Below are positions 1 through 11,645 of a DNA stretch of 64,000 bases, one piece after another; the first letter of the stretch is position 1, and each line of letters begins with the position of its first letter. Source of the DNA: Chrysemys picta bellii (taxonomy: Eukaryota; Chordata; Testudines; Emydidae); the NCBI RefSeq assembly GCF_011386835.1, contig NC_088800.1, forward strand, positions 1,922,001-1,986,000. The letters run 5' to 3'. The notes under the pieces are model-generated. The model was not told the origin of the DNA. It searched no databases and was given only the letters and a program-made list of their open reading frames with translations. A program made the position numbers and the translations under genes.

Positions 1-1539
1 GTTTGTAAAGGCAACATAGTACTGCCCTGCAGCTCACTTGCTGCATGGTCATTTAATGCCTTAGAGTTTCAAGTGGAATACCTTTTTGGCTTGTACAGAT
101 GTCCCTCATTATGTCAGTTCAAAACAGCATTGGAAGGACGGCTGACTCCGTAGTGAAGTAGCCATTGGTATCCCCTTGTTAAAATGGCGATGATACTGAC
201 CTAAACAGAGGTCTCCCAGACAAATGTCCTGGATTGACTACCATACATGAGTGTAATCCCATTATTCTGCACAGCACAAAGTCACACCACAAACTGGCTC
301 CATTATTTAAAGTCCAATAAAATTTCCCACAGAACTAAAGGGTGGGAGGGGAACAGACTCAGAAACAAGGACATCTGTGTGAGCTTCTGCTCTTCTTAAT
401 ACAAGATCCTTGAGAGTGAATGGTAGGAAGAGTGTGGGGGGAGGGGACTTACGCAAGAGGTACACGAGTCTGAAAGTGCCTCAGTAAATATTCTGGGGCA
501 GGAAGAGAAACAAGGAGGAAATACTACATTTTGTTGACCTGGTGGGTAAAAATACATCTGTATAACAAACAAACAAAAACATCAATGAACTGCATCATTC
601 TGGGATGCCAAACAGCATCATCTATTGTGGGCAGGGGCCGCTGTAGGTTTACGGAAAAGGTGGCTGCTGATACGCCTGATAGATTTATGGGCAGGATTGA
701 GCGGCTCCTTCATTGGACAGCCACCTTCAACATCTGTAAATGCGGCAAGCCTCTAAAAAGGTTGGTTGGAGCTCTGCGAGAAACAGAAAGAAATCCCTCA
801 ATGTAAGGCAAAGAAACAAGCCTGACGGAAAACTTCCCTCAGGATTTACCACACAACTGGAGACTTCCTCCTACTCAGCGCTGCAGACTGACCCACAAGC
901 TGACATGGACAAGGGAACTGATGAAATCCTAGCTCAGCTGGAATGAAAGAAAGTCCTCGAGAGTCGATGGAGCCATGGACCACGCTGAGGATAACATCAA
1001 CCACAGATGTGATGACAGCTGCAGAGCCAGGCAGTGCAGCTGCAGAAAGGAAAAGTAACAAAGGTAATGAACCAGAGGAAGCCCAGGACATGGCGGGAAC
1101 TAGACAAGAGCAAACAGCCCAGTGACTGAAGTGATCAGTGACAGAGAATACTCTTTGCTGGTTGGAAATTATCGGGACTTATTTAGCGATGCTGAGCCTG
1201 GGATCTGCACTCATACACAGCAGAAAGGAAATGGAACAGCAGCACCCAACTTTTACACAGACGTAAATCTCCAAAACCCTGGGGGGGCAGGTTCTGAGTT
1301 GGAACTCAGCACGGCTCCAGGGAGCTCAGCATCTGACCCTGAATCTGGAGTTCGGAGAGATTCAAACTCATGCAGCAAGTGAGAGCATTAACGATACCTG
1401 TGAACATGCACAAAAAGGTGTTCGTTTGGTGGAAACTTATTATGGGACAGATCCTGCCCCTTCCCTGATGGTTATGATGAGTCCCAGCCTGTTAGTGTGG
1501 GTCTATTTGGGCACAGAAAATGGAGAGTCCATCCATACC
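1..1539. other. Intergenic, no supported gene
   Basis: I see no exon with plausible splice sites and no recognisable protein in this stretch. Open frames at about 531-806 and 1122-1382 are short, have no recognisable motif and look random. A run of G near 420-450 and A-rich patches are the only compositional features. Confidence 0.5.
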
Positions 1540-1730
1540 TGGGATGGAGGGATAGCTCAGTGGTTTGAGCATTGACCTGCTAAACCCAGGCTTGTGAGTT
1601 CAATCCTTGAGGGGACCACTTAGGGATCAGGGGCAAAAATCAGTACTTGGTCCTGCTAGTGAAGGCAGGGGGCTGGACTCAATGACCTTTCAAGGTCTCT
1701 GCTAGTTCTAAGAGATAGAAAAAAAAATTA
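1540..1730 (+). mobile_element. tRNA-derived SINE of the turtle (Cry) type
   Basis: The 5' part is tRNA-like. It has an A-box match TAGCTCAGTGG at 1553-1563 and a B-box match GAGTTCAATCC at 1596-1606, spaced as in a Pol III internal promoter. The body then runs into a CR1-like tail (GGACTCAATGACC, then AAGGTCTCTGC) and ends in an A-rich stretch near 1720-1730. This layout, a tRNA head with a CR1-related tail, is that of the SINE known from cryptodiran turtles. The copy is diverged and no clear target duplication was found. Confidence 0.8.
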
Positions 1731-1833
1731 TTTGTATCACATTAGCACCCAGCTGCCACACTCAGGACCAGGGCCCCATTGTTCCACAGACAGAGAGTAG
1801 AACGCAGCTCTGCCCCAGAGAACTCACCCTCTA

Positions 1834-1967
1834 GGGATATGTCTACACAGCTGTCATTTCCAGACCTGGTAGCTGTACACGCACTAGCTCTGCCCAAGCA
1901 AGTGCCTTGAAGTAGCCATGGCTGCCTGAGCTGGAAATTGTACCTTCCAGCTCCCGTGTAGACGTAG
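1834..1967. mobile_element. MITE-like element with TGTCTACAC ends
   Basis: The left end reads GGATATGTCTACACAGCTG and the right end reads CCCGTGTAGACGTA, so the ends are inverted (TGTCTACAC against GTGTAGACG). Length is about 134 bp with no coding capacity. The same terminal motif recurs at 9196-9400, 16578-17111 and 42043-42333, so this is one of a set of related non-autonomous DNA elements. No target duplication could be fixed. Confidence 0.6.
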
Positions 1968-3289
1968 AAAGACAAGATGTAAAAGGTGAGTGAAGCAAAT
2001 GAGGGTGAGGTGGAGGACAGGGCAACGATCACACCGGCGCGTCTGGCCATTTGCACAGTCACACAGTAACTAAACGGATCAGCAGCAGCAATCACAACTC
2101 ACCACCTGCCGAGCTGGAGTCAGGCTGCTGTCGGCCCGGGGTCAGTGACTGCAGTGGATTGAAATAGGAGCTCGAGCTACCACAATGCACCAGCCAGGGA
2201 TCAAGGGGGAGGGAGCTTGGGTTATCCAAGCCGTGGGGAGGCTCCCCACACTGCCCCCCCTTCATTTTAACCTTGCAGACTGTGGAGCCCTGCTCTGCAG
2301 AGAGGCCTGGCGTGTCCCAGTGCAGCAGGGCCTGGGAGTGGGCAGGGGGTGCCTCTGAAACTGCGCCACCAGTCATTATCCTGGGGGAGCAGGAGCTGCT
2401 GCAGCCGTGGAGAGGTGGGCTCCTTGCCTGCTCCCCCACTTCCAGGTCCTGCCAGCGCTAAGCCCAGTACTGCAGGTACGTTGGTACCAAGGCAGGATTT
2501 AACCTGTAGTGCAGTGGTGGTTTTGTTCCCCTGCTGCCCCCCAAATTCACCAGAAGCCGAGTTTCCCTGTAAGAGCAGAGGAAGAGGCCACTCGGTCCTG
2601 CCAAGAAGGGGTCAGGGCCCCTCTGCATGGAGCGACTTGCACGGATTACTCTACCTTTCTTACCTTCACTTTAAATTTTCCCTCCAACCATTACAATGTA
2701 TGTTAGGATATTATTATAGAAATCAACAGTTACCAGCCCCAAATTCCCCTTGGTGCTCCATCCTCACATCCCCTGTCCCCCCTGTGCCCTCAAATTCCCA
2801 CTCCCCCATGCTCCTTCCCCAGCTCTTTAAAATATCCGGATGTCAGTTCTGATTTGCTGCATACCATACAGGAGGGGAAAATATAAAGCTAGCGTCCAAA
2901 GAAAATATCTCCCAGGTGTGCTCATTGTTCTCATCAGCTGCCTCATTCAGAGAGCTGACAAAGAGCTCCTCGACTTAGCAGACAATCGCTCTGCGTTAGC
3001 AACTAGTAAAGAACAATGGTCCTTTTCCATAGGATTACCATTTCCATCCCTCGTCCCTCGCAAATAACTTAATCTGGGAAATTTCAAACTTGTTGGATCA
3101 GTGAGAGATAGAAAGAAAACGAATCTGAAACAGGAGGAGGAAGCCTTTCGCTCTGAAAGGTAGTGAATTGTTTTTGGAAGGGGGGAGAAAGGCTGGTGTG
3201 GTTTAGGCAGATGGAACCTCTTTGGAGCCAGAGACATGTGCCCACCCACAGTCCCAACTGGGAACTAAGAGCTTACACTTGGAATGCTA
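1968..3289. other. Intergenic, nothing recognised
   Basis: This is moderately GC-rich sequence with short overlapping open frames on both strands (for example 2349-2852). None has a recognisable motif, a start context or splice signals. I see no RNA gene or repeat boundary. Confidence 0.45.
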
Positions 3290-3473
3290 CCACCACAGGA
3301 GGAGTTCTCCCATCAGCGTAGTTAATCCACCTCCCCAGGAGGCAAGTGCTAGGTCGACAGAATTCTTCCACCCACCTCGCACTGTCTACACCAGGGATTG
3401 GGTATGGATTTTTCACACCCCTGAGTGACATAGTTGGGTCAGTTTAACTTTAGAGTCTACACCTGGCCTAAGT
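3290..3473 (-). mobile_element. MITE-like element, truncated, TCTACACC end
   Basis: On the minus strand it starts TTAGGCCAGGTGTAGACTC near 3473. It contains internal GTGTGAAAAATCCATAC and TAGGTCGACAGAATTC blocks with short inverted repeats. The family resembles the larger element at 16578-17111, which shares the TAGGTCGACCTA motif and the GTCTACAC terminus. The far end is not clear, so the left boundary is approximate. Confidence 0.5.
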
Positions 3474-3544
3474 GCATTTTACAACAAGCTCCTTCTGAAA
3501 GTTGGTTTCTTTGCCATTGGGGGAAGGGGGGTAAGTAGGTAAGT

Positions 3545-3690
3545 ACATGTGATCACTAGTTTTACAGCTGGAGAAACTGAGGCTGAGAGGTTAGAGAGCT
3601 GCCCAAGGCCTCAACAAAGGTTAGGGTCACAGCTGGGATTTCAATTCCTAGTTTTCAACCACGCCTCTCTCTAGTCCTAGGGTGAAATCT
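3545..3690 (-). mobile_element. MIR-like (CORE-SINE) remnant
   Basis: On the + strand it reads TTACAGCTGGAGAAACTGAGG, then GAGAGGTTAGAGAGCTGCCC and AAGG, then TCACAGCTGGGATTTCAATTCC. This is the reverse complement of the conserved MIR core and tail (GGGCAAGTCACTT, CCTCAGTTTCCC). It is old and diverged, as expected for a family that predates the amniote radiation. Confidence 0.65.
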
Positions 3691-6053
3691 TGGCCCATGG
3701 AAGTCCAGGGGAATTTTCCTATTAATGTCAATGAGGCCAGAATGTCACCCACGGTGACTCACCAGTTCCTACCTAGAGACCAGGGAGGAAATTACTGACT
3801 GTAAATTTGCAGGTCTCTCTTTGTCTCGTTATTGCGTACATGCAAGTGTGTGCGCCCCTTCTTGTTCCCTACATTGTTTGGAAATATTTTGGAATGGCTG
3901 GTTTCCCTCACCTGCGTGTGGTTTAAAAATACAGCAGCAGATTCCCCACTGGGATGTTGCCTTTTTGGGAGATAGACACACTCTATTAAACAAATGGATG
4001 CAAAGGGAGCGCTTTCCGAAGCAAATTACCCAGGCGAATAGCGTGAGTTTGGTCTCCAGGCTGTGCCCTGTTTTCACAGTTCACACAGTGGTGGCAGGTG
4101 CTCCCATCAGAACGGTGGCGCTCCAGTGAAGGAAGCAGGTGGGAAGCAGTTGTCCGCTGCTCTCCTCTTGCACTGTGTCACGTCACATTACTACTCAGTG
4201 CTGACTGCGCCTGTCCTGATGCAATGTGACGCTACACCTACAAACAAGCGTTCAGGGTGAGTATTGGGTATTTCCAACTTCGGGCATCCAGGGGCTGGAC
4301 ATAAGCAATAGGGCTCTCAATGCGGGGGCACATCAGTGCTGTAAGATCAGTGTTGTTGTGCACAGATTACTTCCGCAGGCAATGATGTACCTGGGGACGG
4401 CTCGCGGCTCTTGCCGAATGTGGGGAGTACTGCATGCGCACGCAGAGCAAGCGAAACAGGCAAAAAGGCACTAAACAAGAGCCCCATGTCGCTATACCAT
4501 CAAAGAGACACACAGCACAGTAACAGCTGCTGCCTCTCAAGAAAAGACATTGCTCAGAGACCAGGCCTCCCAACAAAATGTAATCAACTCAGGTGAGGCA
4601 GCATCTGCTATGACCCATACACTTTTCACAGCCACGTGTGCAAAAGCACTTTCAGCAAATGTTGCAGGGTCTTCCCAAACTGCACTGGAATTTTGCCAGA
4701 ACAGACTTTATTATTATTATTAAGAGCTGAAAAAATTCTGTTCATAGCCATGTGTCCTCCCCACTGGGAGCAAATGAGTGGCACTGTCACTTCAAGACAA
4801 CACTTGAGACCCACCCGCTCCCAACTGCTAGGCAAGGCCTCGATCCAGCAAACATTTGTTAATAGGTATCGTTCATCTCAGATGTCAATAGAACTACTGA
4901 GGGTAGTAAGCACTGCACCCAGTAGTGTGAGTCAGGCCCTCTGCTAGGATATCTTACAGCCGCTGTATTTCCCCAAAGGCAAAACAAAGGCAGCCCCTGT
5001 GTTATCCACAGCATGTAGCCATTGCCAGCATCTAACTAGTCACTGATGAAATACTGCTCTGAAATGCATCAGCTTTTCTGTGTGAAGAATTGAGGGTGAC
5101 CAGGTCAGGGCTTCCCTGTCAATATTCTCACACCTTCTGCTAGGCAGACTGATGCTGCCAGCCACCTTGCTTTCACAGTCCTCGAAATGCTGCTGCTCGT
5201 ACTCTAAGGATGGGAGGCCACATAACAAAAGTGGCTAAAGAAATCCAATGGAAAACATTGCTAAAAAGAGTCCCTCTGTGGGGATTTCTCTGGCTGTTTC
5301 ATGTGTCACTCCCTCTTTTTAAGCTATTCAGTGGGCTTAGGCATTGTTTGGGTTAGGCCGTAACCCTCTTTTCATTCAAAAAGAAGCGAGCGAGCTGTTC
5401 TCTGCAGCTGTACATTGAGTGTTGGTGACAGACCTTGGCTTCCGAGGGCAAAGAAAATGAAGCAGCACGTTCTTCAGGAAACAGAGAGGTTGAGACGTAA
5501 GCCATTCTTAGCATGAACCACTCTCAAGCAGGGCTGCCTCACGCCTGCATGAAGACCACATGCCTAGAGTTTGTTAGTGCTTGCTCTGCAACGGCTTGTT
5601 CTTTGATTGCTGTTGCGTGAAGAAATTGTGTGGTAACAATGGTGCAATGAAGTATTTCTTTTTCTATACGTGTCTGCGAGCCAAATTCTGACCTAAGTTA
5701 CTGAAGTCCCAGGAGCGACCCTGGTGTAACGAAGATCAGAACTCAGTCTTGACTTTGGATTCCCTTGACTCCAAACGGCTCTCACAAATAGCGACAGGAT
5801 GTCCCTCCCTTTCAGCTCATCACTTACCATAGGGAAGAAAAGGATAGTGATCATTCATCTTCATGACGCTATACCAGTATCTGCATCACCCACAAAAGGA
5901 CAGTGCAAACCATTGGACAGACAACACGATTCCCATCCCCGCGCATTATGCAATCCCCCAGTAATGCTGAATGAGGTGAAAATGAGATTCACTCTCTAGG
6001 CCAAGATGACAAGTTCCTGCAGTAGGTGCTTACTAGTGCAATGAGAACATGAC
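3691..6053. other. Intergenic, nothing recognised
   Basis: This is unique-looking sequence. Open frames such as 4636-4947 have no recognised motif. No repeat ends, RNA gene or splice-framed exon was identified. Confidence 0.45.
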
Positions 6054-6240
6054 AATTTAGGGTAAATATCAGAACAAACTTCCTGAGAGGAAATTAAATT
6101 GTGGGATAGACTTCCAAGGAAAGTGGAGGAAGTCTCTTTGCTTGGAATATTTTCAACTTGATTAGAAAAGCACTGGACGGTATAATGCAGGGAACAAACC
6201 TGCCTTGGAAGAGATCTTTTCCATCTCTTATTTTTGATTC
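6054..6240 (+). mobile_element. Old CR1/L3-like LINE 3' fragment
   Basis: The stretch from AATTTAGGGTAAATATCAG through ATTGTGGGATAGACTTCC to AGAAAAGCACTGGACGG resembles the end of the CR1/L3 ORF2 and its 3' flank. It corresponds to the piece near 41080-41200 in the larger copy, which reads as the RQRFLTISSTKFWNSLP region. It is diverged and has no open frame. Confidence 0.5.
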
Positions 6241-7410
6241 TTTATATTACTCAAAGGTACCAGAAAATCATTGTACAAATGCCATGTATCGTAGCTCACT
6301 GGAGAAATGAATGTCACATCTGGGTGTGACCTGACTCAAACCCTTGGATCTGGACTCCCCTAACCTTTGGGGAAGTTTGATTCTGGATTCAAACTTCATG
6401 GACTGGCCTCATCTTTAATGTGCTAACCTGTCGAATCAGTCTTTGTTTGTAGAAACAGGATTTTAAATCATCCACACGACAGATATATTCCATCTCTTGC
6501 CAGACCTACTGTCTAGGTCAGGAACTCATCACTAGAACTAATGGTAAGCATATGAAACCATCTGATAGTCTGTCTCCAGAAAGTCAACCCAGAGCCCAGC
6601 TGAAATAAAGACTCAGCTAAGGAACTAACATCACTATTCTTCCCATCCATCTGGCATCACTTCTTTCTCTGAGGATGCAGGGCCTGCGTTTCAGCCTGCC
6701 TATAAGGGGAACCTCCCTTTTGGCACCTGAAATTGTCTAGACATAAATTACTTGCTAAGTAGACAATGAGAAGTGGTTTGTCAGAGCCTGCCAATGCGCC
6801 ACCTCAGCAAAGGCTTGCCGGTCTCAAAGTGCCAATTAATGCTGCTTATCTCTGAGAAGAGGCAGGACCACATAGGGTAACTGGTTTTTCCCCATCTCTG
6901 TATCACTGTACTTCACCAAGTAGACTGGTGTTTTTCCTGCTAAAGTCTGAATTCCAGAAAGAATGTATTGGTGGGGTTTAAAAACAAAATTAAACTTCAG
7001 ATTGCTCACTTACAACAAAAGATCTTTGTTCCTGATTGAACATAGACAGGAGCTGCTGGGATAAGTCCCAGCTGTAGTAGGACTTGCCATCCCCACTCCA
7101 ACTTGACAGGATAAAGAGGGGAGGAAAAGCGACAACTGAGCCTGTATGAGCACTTGACATTCTTCCTAGGATTTACATTTTTAAGTGAAAGCTTCTACTT
7201 GAATTCCACTCTGTTGGATAAATATGCATTTTTAAAATGTGTTAAATACTGATTTATTACAGGCCATGCAGCTGTGAAGGGTGAATGACCAGGACTGGCT
7301 TCCTAAACCTCTTTCATTCTAAAAGAGATACTTGCTATGAAAACATGCTCCTATGATTGCTCTCCCTCCCTGGCATCCAGGCACTTGTTTGTCTCATGCA
7401 CCTGTTACAT
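6241..7410. other. Intergenic, nothing recognised
   Basis: This is AT-balanced unique sequence with no open frame of note, no recognisable repeat boundary and no RNA gene. Confidence 0.45.
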
Positions 7411-7835
7411 CTTATTAACCAGGACTGCAAGCTCTTTGGGGCAGGACCTGTCTTTTTACTAAGGTGGTGTAGTGAAAACTGTGACTTTAAATTCTTAGGG
7501 GTTTTCCTGGTCCTGCTTGCAGGCAGGGGGGCTCTGTAGGGAAGCATGCCATCAGAATCAGTATGCAGACAGACAGCCTAGACTGAAGTGGGGTGAGTTG
7601 TGCCTTTCTGTACTAGGAAGCAGCCCGCTTTGTCTCTCTGTTGTTGGTTACTGTGTTCTCATTCTGGAGTCTAAGAATAAAAGTAGTGTCACACTGCAAC
7701 CTTCCAGAAAGATCGTTCTTTGTTTTTTTTAATCTAATTTTTCTGTTTGTATGCTGGGAACACAGCAACTGTCTGTACAGTGCAGTCCCGATCCCTGTGT
7801 GGGGCCCCTAGGAGCTACTGCAATATAAATAGAAA
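7411..7835 (+). mobile_element. L2/CORE-type 3' tail split by an LTR-like insert
   Basis: The left part (about 7411-7460) has GCAAGCTCTTTGGGGCAGG then ACCTGTCTTTTT. The right part (about 7745-7835) has TGTACAGTGCAG, CCCCTAGGAGCTACTGC and AATATAAATAG. Together they form the tail seen intact at 27727-27830. The insert (about 7461-7744) begins near TGGTGTAGTGAAAACTGTG and holds a polyadenylation-type AATAAAA at 7676. That could suit an LTR, but I could not fix a target duplication, so the nature of the insert is uncertain. Confidence 0.4.
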
Positions 7836-8081
7836 TAACTGACAATTAATTTGTAATTATATATTTTTCACTCAAGAATCACACCTGGCTACAGAGGTGT
7901 TAGACAATAGAGATCTATTATTTATAAATAAATGTATTGTTTATTGTGCAATAAATGCTGATGCAGAAATAGCATGTTTAGGTGTGGGGATGCAAGCCAC
8001 CATGGTCAGCTTCAAAAACTGTCCTGATCTGAAAGAACCACCTCCATTAGTGCCCCTAGTTGTTTGGCTTTATTATTTCTG

Positions 8082-8201
8082 TGACCAGATGGCAAGTGTG
8101 AAAAATCGGGGTAGGGGATGGGGGGTAATAGGAGCTCATATAAAAAAAAAGCCCCAAATATCAGGACTGTCCCTATAAAATCGGGACATCTGGTTACCCT
8201 A
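8082..8201. mobile_element. hAT-type MITE (GGGTGACCAGA family), 5' end eroded
   Basis: The right end reads AAAATCGGGACATCTGGTTA then CCCTA, and the interior carries GGTAATAGGAGC. This matches the copies at 12581, 31478 and 44728. The left end keeps only GTGACCAGATGG of the expected TAGGGTGACCAGA. No target duplication is visible here, unlike the other three copies. Confidence 0.75.
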
Positions 8202-9195
8202 GGCCTGGATTAGATCCATCCATTAGATGTAGAAAAGACCCATTAGCTCCTCCAGTCCTTCTCTCTGCTAGTTCAGGAAATTCACATGATTGTACGCAGT
8301 GAAAATTGTTTTTCAAGATTTTCTTTTTAAAGCTGGTGTATTTAATTCCCACAGTGAGAACACCTCAATTAAGTCAGGCTTTCTAGTTTAAAAGCCATTA
8401 CAAACTGTCAATTATGGAACAAGACACTACCAAACACCCGTGTTCCACATTTTGATCATGTGTCACACATTTTGATTGCTGGAATCACACATTGTCAGGA
8501 TTAAAGGCTGAGACTGAAGGTGCTTTCACTCTCCAGTGTGACTTTTTTATAAGGAGAAAATACTTTGGGTCTGAGGGGTTTAAAACATTTCTTGCATATT
8601 TTAAAAGATTTAAATGTTTACAATCAAGTGGAAAAAACAGAGAAGAAATCCTTCCTCTCTCATCTCACGGACTTGACCTTGTCTGGATAAGGGAGAACTC
8701 ACATCTCCGCAGGTCCTGAGCATAAGCAAAAGAGCTGACATTACAAGGTACGCAGCAATTGCACCTGCATAACCGAGGACAGGACCGTGTCCTTAGCCCT
8801 TCAACAAAAACCACACAACAACAATCTAATGGAAATAGATAATGAACAACGCCGGCTTCCATCTGAGAAACCAACGCACTCACAGGGCCTCATTCTCATT
8901 TATAATAATGCCCCTTTACACCACTTTGACAGCATAAAAGAGCCTTTAAGTGGGTGTAGAAGTACTTTGTACTCCCTTTGTGGCCTTTTTCCACTGAGTG
9001 CCATACTCAGAGGCTCCTCTTTTCTCCTGTCCCTAGAGGCTTTGGCCTCCCCACTCTGACACTGCAGGTACTTCTGTAATGAAGTAGGTCTGGAGTGATA
9101 TTCCTGTCTTCTGCTGTCCTCCAGAGAGCCAGCAGAATGTTTTGCGGGACCCCTTTAACGGGGGAAGGAACACTGATGTCCGGGGTGGGGAGGAA
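8202..9195. other. Intergenic, nothing recognised
   Basis: This is unique-looking sequence with short random open frames only. No repeat ends, tRNA-like folds or splice-framed exons were identified. Confidence 0.45.
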
Positions 9196-9400
9196 TAATA
9201 TGTCTACACAGCGATCCACAGCACCAAGTCTCAGGGGCTGGGCCAACCAACTGGGGCTCACGCGACAGGGCTAAAAATACGGGTAGACGTGTAGCTGTTC
9301 CCCCTTGGACTGGAGCATCTATGCGTTGGCCTGAGTCAGTCGACCCAGGCTCTGAGACTCACTGCCGCGGGTTTTGGTTCTGCTGTGTAGACGTACCCAA
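9196..9400. mobile_element. MITE-like element with TGTCTACACAGC ends
   Basis: The left end reads ATATGTCTACACAGCGATCC. The right end reads TTCTGCTGTGTAGACGTACCC, an inverted match. The interior has CCCAGGCTCTGAGACTCACTG, closely similar to GGTTCTGAGACTCAGTGCC near 42287 in the 42043-42333 element, so these are members of one family. Confidence 0.65.
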
Positions 9401-9906
9401 AAGATTCCACAGCAGGAGCGCCAGGCAAATGGCAGTTGCAGGAAAACATGGGGCAGAGGGTGTACACCAAGGGAACATGACGTGAGGCAGAGGGGAGGAG
9501 GAGATTGGGGTGAAGGGAAGAAAACAGAGGAAATAAAGGCTGGAAAGGAAAGAGAAGGGGTCAGAAAAGAGCTGTAGGAGCGTAATAAGGCACATCACTT
9601 CCCACGCTTCCCCTCAAGACCTGGCGTGGCGCTGCAGAAGCCTTTTTCAGTTTCTCTCAGAGCTCTTTAATAGACTCCGCACAGGCAAACCACATCCCTG
9701 CCAGGGGCTGGTTTAACAACAGACTGTTTAAAACAATCCCCAAAGTCCCAAAATAAAGTCCATCACCACAACCCCGGAGTTCCTTACTCAGCTCCAGCAT
9801 CTTCAGCCAGTCCTGGAGCGCTTCTCCTCTCTCGGCCTGCTCTTCCCCCAGGTGCCACTCCCAGCCCTTTCTAGCCGAAGCCCAGCCTCTCTCTCAGGCT
9901 ACCTCA
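9401..9906. other. Intergenic, nothing firm
   Basis: A purine-rich + strand block lies at 9450-9560 and a pyrimidine-rich block follows. The 9600-9900 part could be LTR-derived, but I see no TG/CA ends or duplication to support that. Confidence 0.35.
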
Positions 9907-10118
9907 CACTGCGTGTGTACGCACACCTGCGAGTACAACGAGCAGCGCAGCCGCAGTAGCTCGGGCAGTGGCAGCTCGGCTGAGCTGTGCTGAGAACACA
10001 CCCACTGGTTTCAGGCGTTTGTTCTCGGCTGCCTTTACCAGTGCCAATGCCAATGCAGCTACGCTGCTCGTCACACTCGCACTAGCTCAGCCGGAGAGTG
10101 TGAGGACGCACACACCAG
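9907..10118. repeat. Imperfect inverted repeat, probable MITE
   Basis: The left arm contains CTGCGAGTACAACGAGCAGC (about 9928-9947). The right arm contains GCTGCTCGTCACACTCGCAC (about 10062-10081), which pairs with it imperfectly. GTGTGTACGCACACC and GGACGCACACACC lie outside the arms. It resembles the GTCTACAC-ended elements elsewhere in the window, but the ends are degraded. Confidence 0.4.
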
Positions 10119-10502
10119 CATGGACGGCGAGTTCTGTGGGCCCGGGGTGCCTGGGCACCAGGAATATTCCTGGCCCGGGGCCCGGCTCCAGCAATGTTTG
10201 AGGCCGGGTCTCTCCCTCGGCCTCACCTTCTGCCCCCGGGGGATTTAAAACGGCCCAGGGCCCCCACCACCACCGGGAGCACAGGGGAGCTGAGCGGCTT
10301 CTGCCTGCTCGCTTCATGTGGCTGCCGGCCCCTCCCTGTGGCCCCTGTGTGTGGGGAGGGGGTCTGTGTCTATACACACTGCCCCCGCCCCAGCGGCCCT
10401 GCGGCCAATAAGAAGCTGTGGGGGCAGTGCCTGGGGGTAGCAGCGCATGGAGGGCCCCCAGCCCCTCCCTGCCTAGGAGCCCCAGGTAAGCGCCGCACTC
10501 CC
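10119..10502. other. GC-rich flank of the minisatellite
   Basis: This GC-rich sequence includes CCTGGGCACCAGGAATATTC and GGCCCGGGGCCCGG and leads directly into the C-rich array. It is probably part of the same hAT-like element that carries the array, since 34954-35552 and 51948-52741 also pair a GC-rich block with a CTGCACCCC array. I could not define its ends. Confidence 0.35.
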
Positions 10503-11645
10503 CCCATGCCCTCCCAGAGCCTGCACCCCCACCCCCTTCCCACACAGTCCCTCCCGCCCCCAAACTCCCTCCCAGAGCCTGCACCCCCACCCCCTTCCCA
10601 CACAGTCCCTCCCTCCCCCAAACTCCCTCCCAGAGCCTGCACCCCCACCCCCTTCCCACACAGTCCCTCCCTCCCCCAACTCCCTCCCAGAGCCTGCATC
10701 CCCACCCCCTTCCCACACAGTCCCTCCCTCCCCCACGCCCTCCCAGAGCCTGCACTCCCACCCCCTTCCCACACAGCCCCTCCCGCCCCCAAACTCCCTC
10801 CCAGAGCCTGCACCCCCACCCCCTTCCCACACAGCCCCTCCCGCCCCCAAACTCCCTCCCAGAGCCTGCACCCCCACCCCCTTCCCACACAGCCCCTCCC
10901 GCCCCCAAACTCCCACCCCCACCCCCAGCCCAGAGCCTACACCCAAACTCCGTCCCAGAGCCTGCACCCCTCACCCACTCCTGCACAGCCACCCCTTGCT
11001 GCAGCCCAGAGCCTGCACCCAGCACCCAAACTTCATCCCAGAGCCTGCACCCCCACCCCCTTCCCACACAGTCCCTCCCGCCCCCAAACTCCGTCCCAGA
11101 GCCTGCACCCCCACCCCCTTCCCACACAGTCCCTCCCGCCCCCAAACTCTGTCCCAGAGCCTGCACCCCCACCCCCTTCCCACACAGTCCCTCCCTCCCC
11201 CAAACTCCCTCCCAGAGCCTGCACCCCCACCCCCAGCCCAGAGCCTGCATTCAAACTCCGTCCCAGAGCCTGCACCCCCACCCCCTTCCCACACAGCCCC
11301 TCCCGCCCCCAAACTCCGTCCCAGAGCCTGCACCCCCACCCCCAGCCCAGAGCCTGCACCCAAACTCCCTCCCAGAGCCTGCACCCCTCACCCACTCCTG
11401 CACAGCCACCCCTTGCTGCAGCCCAGAGCCTGCACCCAGCACCCAAACTTCATCCCAGAGCCTGCACCCCCACCCCCTTCCCACACACCCTCTCCTGCCC
11501 CCAAACTCTCACAGAGCCTGCACCCCAGCCCTCTGCACTCCCTCCAGAGCCTGCACCCAAACTCCCTCCCACAGCCTGCACCCTGCACCCTAATCCCCTG
11601 CCCCAGCCCCAGGCCTGCACCCCAGACCTCCCCCCAAAACTCCCT
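10503..11645. repeat. C-rich minisatellite, ~58-bp unit with a ~417-bp higher-order repeat
   Basis: The unit begins GAGCCTGCACCCCCACCCCC and continues with TTCCCACACAGTCCCTCCC and CCCCCAAACTCCCTCCCA. Unit starts fall at 10517, 10575, 10633, 10690, 10746, 10804 and 10862, then again at 11041, 11099, 11157 and 11215, so the period is 56-58 bp. A distinctive block (CACAGCCACCCCTTGCTGC) occurs at 10984 and again at 11401, an offset of 417 bp, which shows a larger duplication over the basic array. Long open frames on both strands (525 codons on +, 387 on -) follow from the C-rich composition and are not evidence of protein. Confidence 0.9.
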
